A stretch of DNA of 64,000 nucleotides from Paragorgia papillata (taxonomy: Eukaryota; Cnidaria; Anthozoa; Scleralcyonacea; Coralliidae). This document shows, one piece after another, positions 10,169 to 39,649 of the stretch (the stretch's first letter is position 1; the number at the start of each line of letters is the position of its first letter). The translations under genes were made by a program, and so were the position numbers. The notes under the pieces were generated by a model that saw only the letters and a program-made list of their open reading frames with translations, did no database searches and was not told the DNA's origin. The DNA is taken from positions 2,020,001-2,084,000 of the forward strand of contig JAWNZC010000470.1 of the NCBI GenBank assembly GCA_035771165.1, read 5' to 3'.

Positions 10169-10328
10169 AGTAAGGTTAGATAACTGCCGAAACAGAGAAC
10201 GTAGGAGTCTAACGTTTCGAGCGAAGGCCCTTCGTCAGAGAGAAACGTTTCTCTCTGACGAAGGCCGGCCTTCGCTCGAAACGTTGGACTCCTACGTTCT
10301 CTGTTTCGGCAGTTATCTAACCTTACTG
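10169..10328. repeat. 160 bp hairpin with hammerhead-like core in each arm
   Basis: Arms of about 70 bp are almost exact inverted copies (agtaaggttagataactgcc...ggcagttatctaaccttact). Each arm, read outward, contains CTGACGA and, ~16 nt later, GAAACGTT (plus strand 10255-10285; minus strand 10238-10212). These words match the conserved CUGANGA...GAAAC of hammerhead ribozymes, but the middle (aaggccggccttcgctc) does not give a standard stem II, so it is at best degenerate. The right arm continues into tgcctacgcagcacactact, a word shared with 28.5, 40.3 and 52.4 kb. Confidence 0.6.
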
Positions 10329-12350
10329 TATTTCGATTGTTGTTTCAATACTGCCTACGCAGCACACTACTTTTATTTCTTTTGGTATTGAATTGATGCT
10401 TGTTGTCTGCTTGTTTTAATTAAATTTGCCGGATCGTATATCAGGAAATATTCCGAATACTCATGCGCTATACATAAAACGCTGACGAAGACACGTATAT
10501 CTTGCAGACTCAAATGTCGCGTATTTCTGGCTATGGAAGAAGTTTTTCTTAAATACAGATGAAATGGATGTCCTATTACCGTGTTAGTAGTATGTATTTT
10601 ACTTGAAAAAGAGCATTACATGCAACTTATTGTAGACATAGCCTTGATATTTTGATGACTGAAGTGGAGAGTTGATTTCACCCGGAGCGCTTCATATGTT
10701 CTCAACACTAAATATACGGCAAGACATTCAGGTATGTTGAAGATTATTATTGTATGCTTATGTCTTAAAATTTAAAAAAAAATTGGAGTTGATAATTGGA
10801 AGTTATCATGGCTGAAATTTGCCCCTTTTCAATGCTTATTATTCGCCAGTTTGATGTCTGAAATGTTACGGATAAAACAAACAAGATACATAATTATGGT
10901 ATCTTGTTATTCTGTAATCTCCGTTATTGTGTCGTTGTACGTGCTAAATCTTGAGAGGGTTAAAACCAGCTGAATGTAAATTCTGAACAACTTTTACATT
11001 TCGACGGTTTTAGTAAAAGGTGAATTGCTAAAGATATGACGAGCGCTTAATTGGTATCATGTTAAACACTTTTATACACCTTGAAATTTACGTGTGAGAT
11101 AGTTTAGGGATACCTTCTTCAGATTTCAAGAAAAGAAAAGAAAGCAAATCGGAGTTGATAATTTTGCCATTTTGATATGAAAACCGTAACCCACCCCTGT
11201 TTCTTCTAATGTTTCTTTATCGAACATTGATCTGTGACTGATGACGATATATGCATGCGATTGCGTTTGCACATTTTGCCAAAGATTCAAAAAATATAAG
11301 CTTAAAATGTCGTATATACAAGTTTTCTTTGAATGATCTTAATTTTGTGCTGGAAGCAAAACTTTCTACCATAAAAATGTGTGATTTATATGGCAAAAGA
11401 CCTTCAGATTCGTCTGCTTTTGTACCAGACAAGCGTAAGTTGTAAATTATCTGAGAGTTATTCAGTTGGCCAGAGTACTGCGGCATCGGCTAGGGAGTCC
11501 ATTTGAAAACGAAAGGAATCAACCTGTTGCCGATATTGGCAATGGCTTAAAACGTCTCCAACGCCACTGGAATATAATGGCAAATTACCTCTGCAGGCTG
11601 AAGAACTACTTCTTTATTCATTGGTTAAAATTTCTTTGCCACACGATAACATTGCTTTTGTAAAAAGCTATTCCCTAGAAAGCCTGTGACAGTTTCGGCA
11701 TTTTGAAATTCTATTATCAATTTCAGGATTTCATGATGGGTGGGTTGTGTTGACTTTTCTTTATTTGTGGAGCGCTTTATTTGTTGCCGTAATGCCACAC
11801 TGTTTTTATTCGGCTTTAGACCCCTCTTTTTCCCTAACAATTTGCTGCTTTGATTTTACAAAAAATGTAGCATCTCTTTGTATTACCATGCTGAATTTAA
11901 TTCACAATTGCCGACTAAAGCTATCCACTTTCTTCTTAATACTTCATTTTTAGATAATTTGTCGAGACAATGCAGCAGGACATTTTCCTTTTGGCAAACA
12001 ATGTTAATTTGAACAGCTTAGTAGATCATCCACCAAGTTATGGAGATAAACAAAAAAAGGAATTACTTGTTCATAAACAAAAAATCGGTAAACATTGCCT
12101 GGCTGCAAAACATCCTCTCCTAAAAGTGCATGCTATCACAGCTAATGATGCTGACTTACTTGCATACACCAGGGACATAGCCAGGGAGAGCCGCTTTTGA
12201 TATAAAACAACAGACATGTAACTACTAAACTGATGCAATATCAATTGTGTCAGGAAATAAACTATAAACAGTGAATTCAATCTACTGAGTGTATGCATTT
12301 TGAGTATCTATGTGACGTTTGCGTGTTTTGAGTATTTTATATGACGTTTT

Positions 12351-12563
12351 TTAACTTTTAGAGTCTGTAAATTTCTCTTCATTTGTCTGTACTGTATAAA
12401 TTGTCACCAGAGTTTGTAAAAAAGTTATTAAATTTTCGTTAGAAATACTTGAACAACTAGTTGTATTTTCAGTGATACAGGGCTCTGCTACCTTATCTTC
12501 AATATCAGTGTCATCCACCTCAAACAAGTTTGAAATCTCTTCTAAATCTACTTTACCAGCCAT
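12351..12563 (-). CDS. Unrecognised 70-residue ORF near an inverted end
   Basis: Acidic N-terminus (MAGKVDLEEISNLFEVDDTD) followed by Ser/Thr-rich sequence; no known domain. It starts ~160 bp inside the right inverted end at 12723-12773, a usual place for the first exon of a transposase. It could equally be chance. Confidence 0.25.
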   Translation of the reverse strand: MAGKVDLEEISNLFEVDDTDIEDKVAEPCITENTTSCSSISNENLITFLQTLVTIYTVQTNEEKFTDSKS

Positions 12564-12802
12564 ATTTTAATGATTTTATGATTTTTCGGTATTTACGCTG
12601 CTTAATACACCTAGTAACCTGAGCAAAAAATTGTTGCTAAGGAATAAAATCATGTTATCAACCATTGTAACAACCGCTGACCGGTGATTAGCAGCTATTC
12701 GTTACCAAGCTCCGCATCACACGTCGATCAGCTTTCCCATTGCCGTTTCACCGCCCAGTACATAAGCGCCCTGCCCTCGATCCTCTTTGTAGCCGCCATA
12801 TT

Positions 12803-13406
12803 CAGTGGCGTAACTGGCGGGTGTCCGGTTGTCAAGTGACGGGGGCCCCCAAGCCTGGGGGACCCCCGGCAAATATGACCATAAAAATTTTTGCTAGTAC
12901 GTTTCCGAGGAATTGGATATTGAAAAAACAGAAAAGCAGTTATTAAAATACATGAATTAGTAGTTAGAATATATGTAATTCCGAAATATTCACACAATAG
13001 GCCTACCTCTAGCTGAGTTGCTTATAGTTTTGCGATAAACAATGCTGCGAGTGCAACAAAAACGTGCGAAGGCTTTAAACTTTGCACGGCGATAAAATGA
13101 AGTATTTCGTGCAAATACCGCTGTACTAAAGGTTTGTAGTCTCTTCTTGCAGCAATGGCAGTTGCCAAACATCAACAATCCAAGTAAATTATCAGTCATA
13201 TTGAAATTTAACAGGTACTGTAATGTAATATAGCTTATTCTGAAATTAAGATATGTAAGTGAAGCACAGGCTGCACCAATTGGCGCCTCTCGCATTGCGA
13301 CTGTGTTGACAGAAATACAGCTTATTCTTTAGTGGGGGGGGGGGGGGGGGGAGGCGAGGGGGCGGCCGATTGACGGGGGGCCTCCTGAGGTTGCGTTACG
13401 CCACTG
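12803..13406. mobile_element. hAT-type non-autonomous element with perfect 8-bp TSD
   Basis: Terminal inverted repeats cagtggcgtaac and gttacgccactg. The flanks gccatatt (12795-12802) and gccatatt (13407-13414) form an exact 8-bp target duplication, diagnostic of hAT insertion. The 604 bp interior has a G-run (13334-13350) and no transposase. Confidence 0.85.
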
Positions 13407-13798
13407 GCCATATTGGACAATAGATAATTCGGTCCCAGTGAAACAAGACTAAAACAGCACACGCCGGCGTTTTAAATTTTAGAACTCTTTATAGTATACG
13501 CTGCGAGCAGACCCTTATAAATACTCACCGCTACTAGCTGCTTGCAGGGTGTGTAACAATATACACTACCACAAACGATTGCTGCATTTTTTTACTCCAA
13601 AAACTTGTGCGCAGTTAGCACAGTCTGACCCTAAACCTATAGAACTGCAAACTGGATTTTTCAAATATAAAATTTGTACGCTCTCACTATAACATTCTGC
13701 TTATATCATATCATTTTAAAGCGGAGTTGTATTTAAGCCGAGTGCCGTATGTTCTAAGTTCAAATCTAACAGATCAAACTGCGACATTCCACTTCATT

Positions 13799-14818
13799 TC
13801 AGTCACATTCATAGAACTTACCTAGTTTTCCAAGTTTACCACCAAAAATCTTTCTGAAGCTTTTGTTTTTAATTGGATTTCTTTTGTATTGAATCCTACT
13901 ATTATGGACTGGCTTGATTAGCTGTGGACTTTCCAGTTTTAGCTTTTCCACTTGCTCTGTTATCATTTCTTGTAAAGATATGATATCCTCTTCATTTCCA
14001 CTTTCAAGGATATTCTTAGATAGATTGTTGGAGATCTTCAGCTTCTCTAAATACGACGTTACTTCAGTAGTCTGATTTTCAAGTGACGCATACTCCTCGT
14101 TGTATTTAAGTTCTAATTCGTCCACCATATCTTTAGCTTTTTCATTTAACACTACAGTAAATCTTTGCAGAATTTCTTGTTTGTGTTGGTTAACTTTGTC
14201 TTTTTCTTTATTAAAATCTCTTTGCAGGCGCTGTGTGACATTTGATACAGCTTGTAACGCTTCGCTTCCTTCTTTAATTTTCTCCTCGAGGACTTCTGAG
14301 CTTGTCTTCAATGCTTGCCTTTTCTCATTGGCCACATCGTCAGCTAGAAAGCACGGGTGATTCTGTTTGACGTGATTAAAATCCATACAGTATCTACAAA
14401 CCAGCTCTTTGCATGTTTCACAGTAGAATTTCAATGTCTTGTTTTTATGCTTCTCGCAGTTAGACCGCTTTCCTTTAAACTTGACTTGATCTTCACTTGG
14501 CCCCTCAGTATCTTGACGTTGAATAAACACGACATCAAGCATGTTGCGGATAAAATGACTACAGCTCATTTCTGCTACCTCTTCGTTCGATTTAAGACGA
14601 AATATTGATCTACAAGCTGGGCAGTGAAATTCTTCCATCTTCTTGCTGGCTGCAAGCGCTGTGTCACGTTGACTCTTGACAAACTTTTCCAGACAAGATT
14701 CGCAAAACGAATGGAAACAAGGCAATGTTCGTGGGTCGTTGAACGTTTCCAGACAGATAGAACATGTGAGTAAACTCTCGATTTGGCCAAAACGAGTATC
14801 ATCGGTCTTGAATGCCAT
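13799..14818 (-). CDS. RING/B-box/coiled-coil (TRIM-type) protein, 339 aa
   Basis: Probable E3 ubiquitin ligase. The RING finger has all expected ligands: C19-x2-C22, C34-x-H36, C39-x2-C42 and C66-x2-C69. A B-box 2 follows (C121-x2-H124, C133/C136, C141/C144, H149, H154), then a Lys/Glu-rich helical region of about residues 165-300 typical of the TRIM coiled coil. It stops at residue 339 without NHL, filamin or B30.2 domain, so it is a short RBCC-only member unless more exons are spliced on. The CDS has no intron. The start is the only Met ahead of the RING. In the 390 bases downstream of the stop I see no feature. It is more divergent from the TRIM-NHL protein at 48.8 kb than a tandem paralogue would be. 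Confidence 0.85.
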   Translation of the reverse strand: MAFKTDDTRFGQIESLLTCSICLETFNDPRTLPCFHSFCESCLEKFVKSQRDTALAASKKMEEFHCPACRSIFRLKSNEEVAEMSCSHFIRNMLDVVFIQRQDTEGPSEDQVKFKGKRSNCEKHKNKTLKFYCETCKELVCRYCMDFNHVKQNHPCFLADDVANEKRQALKTSSEVLEEKIKEGSEALQAVSNVTQRLQRDFNKEKDKVNQHKQEILQRFTVVLNEKAKDMVDELELKYNEEYASLENQTTEVTSYLEKLKISNNLSKNILESGNEEDIISLQEMITEQVEKLKLESPQLIKPVHNSRIQYKRNPIKNKSFRKIFGGKLGKLGKFYECD

Positions 14819-14949
14819 TTGAAGAGTTATATATAGGCAGTTAGACTACAGCATAATCACACCTTTTGCCCAGGAATCGCTAGCTAATTGTCTTGGCTGG
14901 TAGCTACTGATACGATCCATGGTTCTTCCACGAAACATAATACGCGGAA

Positions 14950-15115
14950 GTGAAATCTAATTTACATACATCAGTAACTAAATACTTTTTTATACATATG
15001 CTAAATCGAAAGTGAAAATGCTTAACTCAAAAATTCTTCACAGGTGTCGCTTCTCTTTTCACAAACCTATCTCTTACATTTTGCATTCAATTTTCACTGA
15101 TTCACGTCTACAAGT
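14950..15115. repeat. Left member of a long inverted repeat pair (with 17640-17790)
   Basis: The stretch aatcgaaagtgaaaatgct...aactcaaaaa...cttcacaggt...gtcgcttctcttttcacaaa returns inverted at about 17675-17740, with weaker similarity extending each way. It lies just upstream of the TRIM gene at 13799-14818. A direct copy of the adjoining cacgtctacaagtatataat (15105 onward) occurs at 18545. Confidence 0.6.
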
Positions 15116-15243
15116 ATATAATAAGTCGTAAGTCTAGTAGTCTACAACACTCAACAGTGTACAAGTTTACTTTGAATATCACTATATCAGTAAGTTAGGT
15201 AAAACTCAACAACGTTTATAGTAAATCCCAGGTGTCCCTGTTT

Positions 15244-15327
15244 ATATATTTACACAAAAATTTAAGATATGTGACAAATTAATAAAAATTATTAATTTGT
15301 CTCATCTTAAATTTTTGTGTAAATATA
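15244..15327. repeat. 84 bp near-perfect palindrome
   Basis: Arms tatatttacacaaaaattta and its reverse complement enclose attaataaaaattattaat. It is probably a small foldback MITE; no target duplication was identified. Confidence 0.6.
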
Positions 15328-15957
15328 CATACACTTATATATTCAATATATGCGGCGACAGTTTTGAGCGGCGTTATTGGAAAAATTTAACGTAAAACAC
15401 CGAACATAACTGCAATTTGTCTGCGCATGTGTTAGTCTTCAGGTTCGACCCAGTCTCTTTCTATAGAATAACACACGGCCGGTAATTTTAACAACATGGC
15501 GCTGAAGAAAGCGGTTCGATGTATCATGTTTAAACGTTCTGGAATGTTGTAGTTTCTTCATTTTGGTCATTATACAGATGTATACTTACAAGTATATAGA
15601 TGCCAGCTAGAGGAAGTACTGAATAAAGAAGCTTTCTTCTAGTGGAATTGCCAGTTCTTTCTTGCGCGTCGCTACGGTGTTTATAATCAGCATTCAGCAC
15701 TAGTCAATTGAAACCCCGACCCACGGGACATGGCGGGGAAACAGTGTTAAATTTTGATATTTTCCCCGGTCATCGTTAAATTCAGTGGCCAATTGTGTGT
15801 GCGATACTCCATATACTTACCTTGCTTTGGTCAGAAACTCAAACTCAACGGACTAGTGCATATCTTCAACTGTCGAATTGCCGGGTCGTTTAACTATAGT
15901 TCTCGAATTTTTACAAACATGCATGTGAAACTAAACGGTATTTGCCAGTGACTAAAG

Positions 15958-16300
15958 CAGGGCCGGCGCGAGCTTCTAGGAGTTGGGAGGGTACGATTTC
16001 CGAAGGGCACATTACGTGGATTGCGCAATCACACCGCGTAAAACCAGTTTCAAGAAGAGGCCATTTGATCAGGGTTTTTAACTTTTGGTGTATATCGAAA
16101 CAAAAAAAGCAACGAATATTATATATTTGGCTACATTTTGTTCATAACAATCCAGTTGAAAAAGGCATGCATGCTCTGCGCGCACGCGTTTTGTTTAATA
16201 TCCAGGGCTTGGCTAAAAAATTAAAGGGCACTTCTTCGCCAACTGATTATTGGGGGGGGGGGGTAAATACCCCCTACCCCCCCCGGTCGCGCCGGCCCTG
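15958..16300. mobile_element. hAT-type MITE with perfect 8-bp TSD
   Basis: Terminal inverted repeats cagggccggcgcga and tcgcgccggccctg. Exact 8-bp flanks gactaaag at 15950-15957 and 16301-16308. The 343 bp interior holds no transposase. Confidence 0.85.
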
Positions 16301-19300
16301 GACTAAAGTACAACATATCCAAAAATTAGGAGGTTCGCAGTTGAGTTTTTCAGAAAATTGGATTTTTGTCTATTGCATCATTATTTTATGGTGTCAAGAT
16401 TTCTTCTTAATCAAATGCAGTAGTGTAATTTTGTATTTCGCAAAGATTAAGTCAGTGGATTATTTAGCAAACATCAAATCGGAAGAAGCATTTCATTAGT
16501 GTCATTTCAGTCTAAAAACCCAGGAAAATACCTACCAGAGTATTCCATAAAAATATCATTTTGTAATGTTATCTAAACATCTTCTAGTAGGTGGCTGGAA
16601 CCTTATCCTGCTGGCAGAGTGCCCATTTTACCCCACACGTGGAGGAGACTCCGCCAATGCCACTATTCTTATTGAGCATGCGCCTAATCCTGGGTGTCAA
16701 CCAAGAGGGAGATTTGGTAAATCATCGACTTACCAATGGTCAGTGGGAAGAAGATATATCATTGTATCATTGGAGAAGTATCATTGCAAGATTTCCTATC
16801 AAAATCGAACGATTTTCCAGTTATCAAGTGGGACTTCCAGCTGTTGAATCTTTACATAGTCATAACCTAGCAACAGGCGTTTCAAATTTCACTCATAACC
16901 ACGAGGTACTGATGAAATTTTATAGTGAAGAGCATAGCTGTTTGTTGAAAAAACTACATCTCTCTAAGGAAGTCCCGATGTGAGGCGATGTATTTGCAGG
17001 CAATAAGTCGGCTAAGTGTACACAAGCGTTGAGCTCTTCTTGGTCGTCCTCCATAGCGCTAGCCGTGCAATCCGTGCATGTAATTTTCAAAATGCCTAAA
17101 CATCTACGAATACGGTAGTCCTCTCTCGATTCTTATTTTTGGCAATATTATTGTATAAAAATAGACGGCCATTTGTGCCGTCATTAAGCTTAACCAAGCT
17201 TTGTACGTTGAATTGCGTGTACAAAGTGACTTTTGAAAACGACATTTGAAAATTATGCTGACGTCAGCAATAATATAATTCAAAACGCTGTAACTCAAGA
17301 AGGAATAGTTGAATTGACTCAAAATTTTCCAGAAATACTCGTAATAACGATCTACAAAATATATAAAACAACCAGCTTTATAGGTTTAACAATTTAGATT
17401 TTAGAATTATGTGAAGGAGTCTGGGACTAGCCTGGAGAATAACTATTCAACTGTCCGGATCGGACAGGAAGTCCCCAAAACACCGTGGAAAATCTTTCGA
17501 ATTCGATAGGAAATCTTGCAATTTATCGCAAACCAGACTCGTAATATAGTGAAAAGAATAGCTATCCGTTTTCCTTTGTTTGGAAAAAACTACGTCTCTC
17601 TCGGAGGCGGTCCCGATGTGAGGCGGCTGTATTTGCAGGTTAATAGGTAAATCAGTAAAAATTGAATGCATTAGATTTGTGAAAAGAGAAGCGACAACCT
17701 GTGAAGCATTTTTGAGTTCAGCATTTTCACTTTCGATTTTATAGATTACGTAAAAAAATGTAGTTAGTTAATCACATTAGCCCAACCTCACACTAAGGTT
17801 TACAGTTGTTATTGTTGTATTTGTTATATAAACTTGGAAATAACTAAATAAAATATACTTACTTTTGAAACTTCATCTCTTCTGTTGTCTACCTTCAGTG
17901 AGTTGGAACTTGTAGCAATAGTTTCGAACGGTGTTTAAAGCATAGCTGCAATTTCTCTGCGCATGCGCGAGGATGACGGGGGTACGAGAATGGAGAAAAA
18001 TTGTAAACAAACAAAACAAACGGCAATGGCGGATTTCGAAGGACTTATTTCTATTATAGATTTAGACGGCTACAACGCTGTTTCCTTCGTCCTGATTTAT
18101 GTGAATGCTAAAGATTATTTTATAAAAGACTTTACGATTTTATTCGTGAAATAAGCTATAAATATTGCGTTGAGTACTTTGTCGCAATTAGTGTTTAAGT
18201 CAACTTTAACAATGGTTTTCTGAAATTCGGTACCTGTGTATTATTTGTTTTTCTATATTATTTACACAATGCCTGAACTACAGGCTGGTTATATACAGCG
18301 GAATGTCAGGAAAATTCGAAGTAGTCTCTTACACTTGGAATATTGGACACGCACAGGTTCCTGAACCCTGTGACAGAGTGCCCTTTTTACCCCGCACGCG
18401 GAGGAAACTGCCAGGAAAGTGGATGAGTCAATCTAGTTTCAAGCTGTTATTATCTCACGCGCAATAATTGAAATTGCTGAATTTCTATGCGTCCACGGTA
18501 TTAATAATATACGAAACACTTGTGTACACTTAGCCGACTTAGTTTCACGTCTACAAGTATATAATAAGTCGTAAGGTACAACAATGTACAAGTTTACGTT
18601 GAGTATCAGTAAATTAGGTAAAACGTTCTCCCAGCAACGTTTAATATAGTAAATAAGTCCATACATTAAATTTGCTAATGATTTACAAATAATTCAAATC
18701 GTAGTAATAAACTAGCGCGCTGGCTTATTTAGAAAATCATTTTTGTATACTGTAGTAACTAAATCTTTATTTACACAGTAAGAGTAACATAATCTTCCAA
18801 TACATATTTCCAGCTCGATTTACACCTAACTTTACAAGTAACTTTCCAACGTCAATAAATACAACATCTTCAAGTCAGATTAATATTAGCATTTACACAA
18901 GATGTAGAGAAAAAGTGTGTTATGAAGGTCCTGTGTGTTGGTGAGCTAAACTGAAGTATAAATAAAGGCGCAAATGAGACCAGCTGCCAAAAAGCAAAGA
19001 CAAGGCCTTTGAGTGAGAATCAAACTCTAACTTTGAAAAAGTTCCCTATGCATGCTGGCTATCACGGTAGTGCCACAACGCAAAACAATATTTTAGGCTC
19101 ACATTGACATTTTCCTGTGTAACCAGGCCTCATTCAAAATAGCTGCTGGCAAGATTATCTTTTATAAAATTAACATTTATACTACGCGTGCTCCGGGTTT
19201 ACCTCCTAGCTTATATGCTAGCACAAATGTAGACCAATGTAGAGTCGAAGACACTCTTGTATTCAGTGATCCGAGTTAGTAATACAAGCTAAGCGGTTTC

Positions 19301-19600
19301 TTACTAGGGTTAGGGTTTTTGTCTGGGGTTAGGTGACATTATACAATAATCTCGCAGCCGCCATCTTTAATGAGGCCTGGTTACACGGGGAAAGCAAGCC
19401 CAAAATATTATTTTACGTGCCTCACGGTTCTGCCCACGTTGGTCGACAATAGTCGGCACTGGTCGAGTCCGATCACCGCTAAATTCAAATGAGCAGCACA
19501 AAGATACGCCACATTGACGTTATTAACGTCAAACAGGGTACCGCTCTTTAGCAGTGTGTCTATATTTTAGCTGTACGTTCGTTCGTTCATGCGGAATCAA
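16301..19600. other. Repeat-derived intergenic stretch
   Basis: No gene could be supported. The stretch contains the right arm of the inverted pair (17640-17790) and direct repeats: gcccattttaccccacacgt at 16620 against gccctttttaccccgcacgc at 18377, and gtcccgatgtgaggcg at 16973 and 17610. A weak inverted pair (aatattttaggct and its partner near 19085 and 19405) and a small ttagggttt-like tract (19310-19330) are also present. Confidence 0.4.
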
Positions 19601-19679
19601 TATTGCAAATGACGTTTTTGAAATTGCCAATTGCCAATAATTGTTCGTACAAGTGACACGAATTTGAAATTTAAAATTC

Positions 19680-20035
19680 TAATGGAATACATTTTACTTT
19701 TCTATATTCTTCGTTTTTGAGATATTTTAGTTTGTTTGATATGCAAATGAGATGGTCTCTGACGTCATAACCAGGGTACAACATTTTCATGCTTTACAAA
19801 ATTACTTATACTTCTATGACTGCTCAACATGAACTGTTCAGTACCACGGGAAGTTTTAATGTGCACAGTTTCAATTGAGTTTATTTTTAACGAATTTGGA
19901 GATGCATAAAGAAATTTTCACACATGGCAAAATCAGTTCCTGCTTATGACGTCAGAGACCGTCATTTACATATCAAATAAATTGAAATATCTCGAAAACG
20001 AAGAAAAATACGGAAAAGTTGCAAAAAGTGTTCTT
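19680..20035. mobile_element. Foldback element
   Basis: The left arm tatattcttcgtttttgaga...gagatggtctctgacgtcat returns inverted as atgacgtcagagaccgtcat...cgaaaacgaag (19948-20005). The arms are about 90 bp with some mismatches, around a 165 bp spacer. It ends ~250 bp from the PAIP1 stop codon. Confidence 0.5.
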
Positions 20036-20281
20036 TTAATTTATATAGCCAATACTTTTTAAGTGTCAGTAGCTATTCCAAATTAGCAAAATTACACGTC
20101 GCAATTCACACTCACATCAAACATGTTTTCCTCTTATATTGTGTTTGTATTGGATACGTCTGATATTTTCTAAAAACACTTCCTGCAAAATACGAACATA
20201 GTTTGGTTTCCAATCTTATAATTTGTCTTAAATAACGAAGATTTAAACACTACTCATAATTTCTTGTTATACACAATCAAT

Positions 20282-39649
<19,368 letters not shown>

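Larger units (their letters stand above)
8322..12773. mobile_element. Candidate large decayed DNA transposon bracketed by ~50 bp inverted ends
   Basis: The sequence cagggcgcttat followed (after a nested MITE) by atactgggcggtgaaacggc and aatgggaaagctgatcgac at 8322-8333 plus 8715-8762 returns as its reverse complement at 12723-12773. The interior (~4 kb) has no recognisable transposase. Near the right end a 70-codon ORF begins MAGKVDLEEISNLFE (12351-12563, minus). No clear target duplication was found, so this could also be two inverted copies of a shorter repeat. Apart from the hairpin at 10169 and short ORFs with no recognisable domain, I see nothing in 8766-12350. Confidence 0.4.

Noticed and set aside
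15942..16499. 185-codon plus-strand ORF
   Set aside because: It runs straight through a hAT-type MITE with precise ends and target duplication, so the frame is accidental.
16566..16983. Two overlapping ORFs of 93 and 130 codons
   Set aside because: No recognisable domain, mutually overlapping frames, and part of the sequence recurs as non-coding repeat at 18.37 kb.
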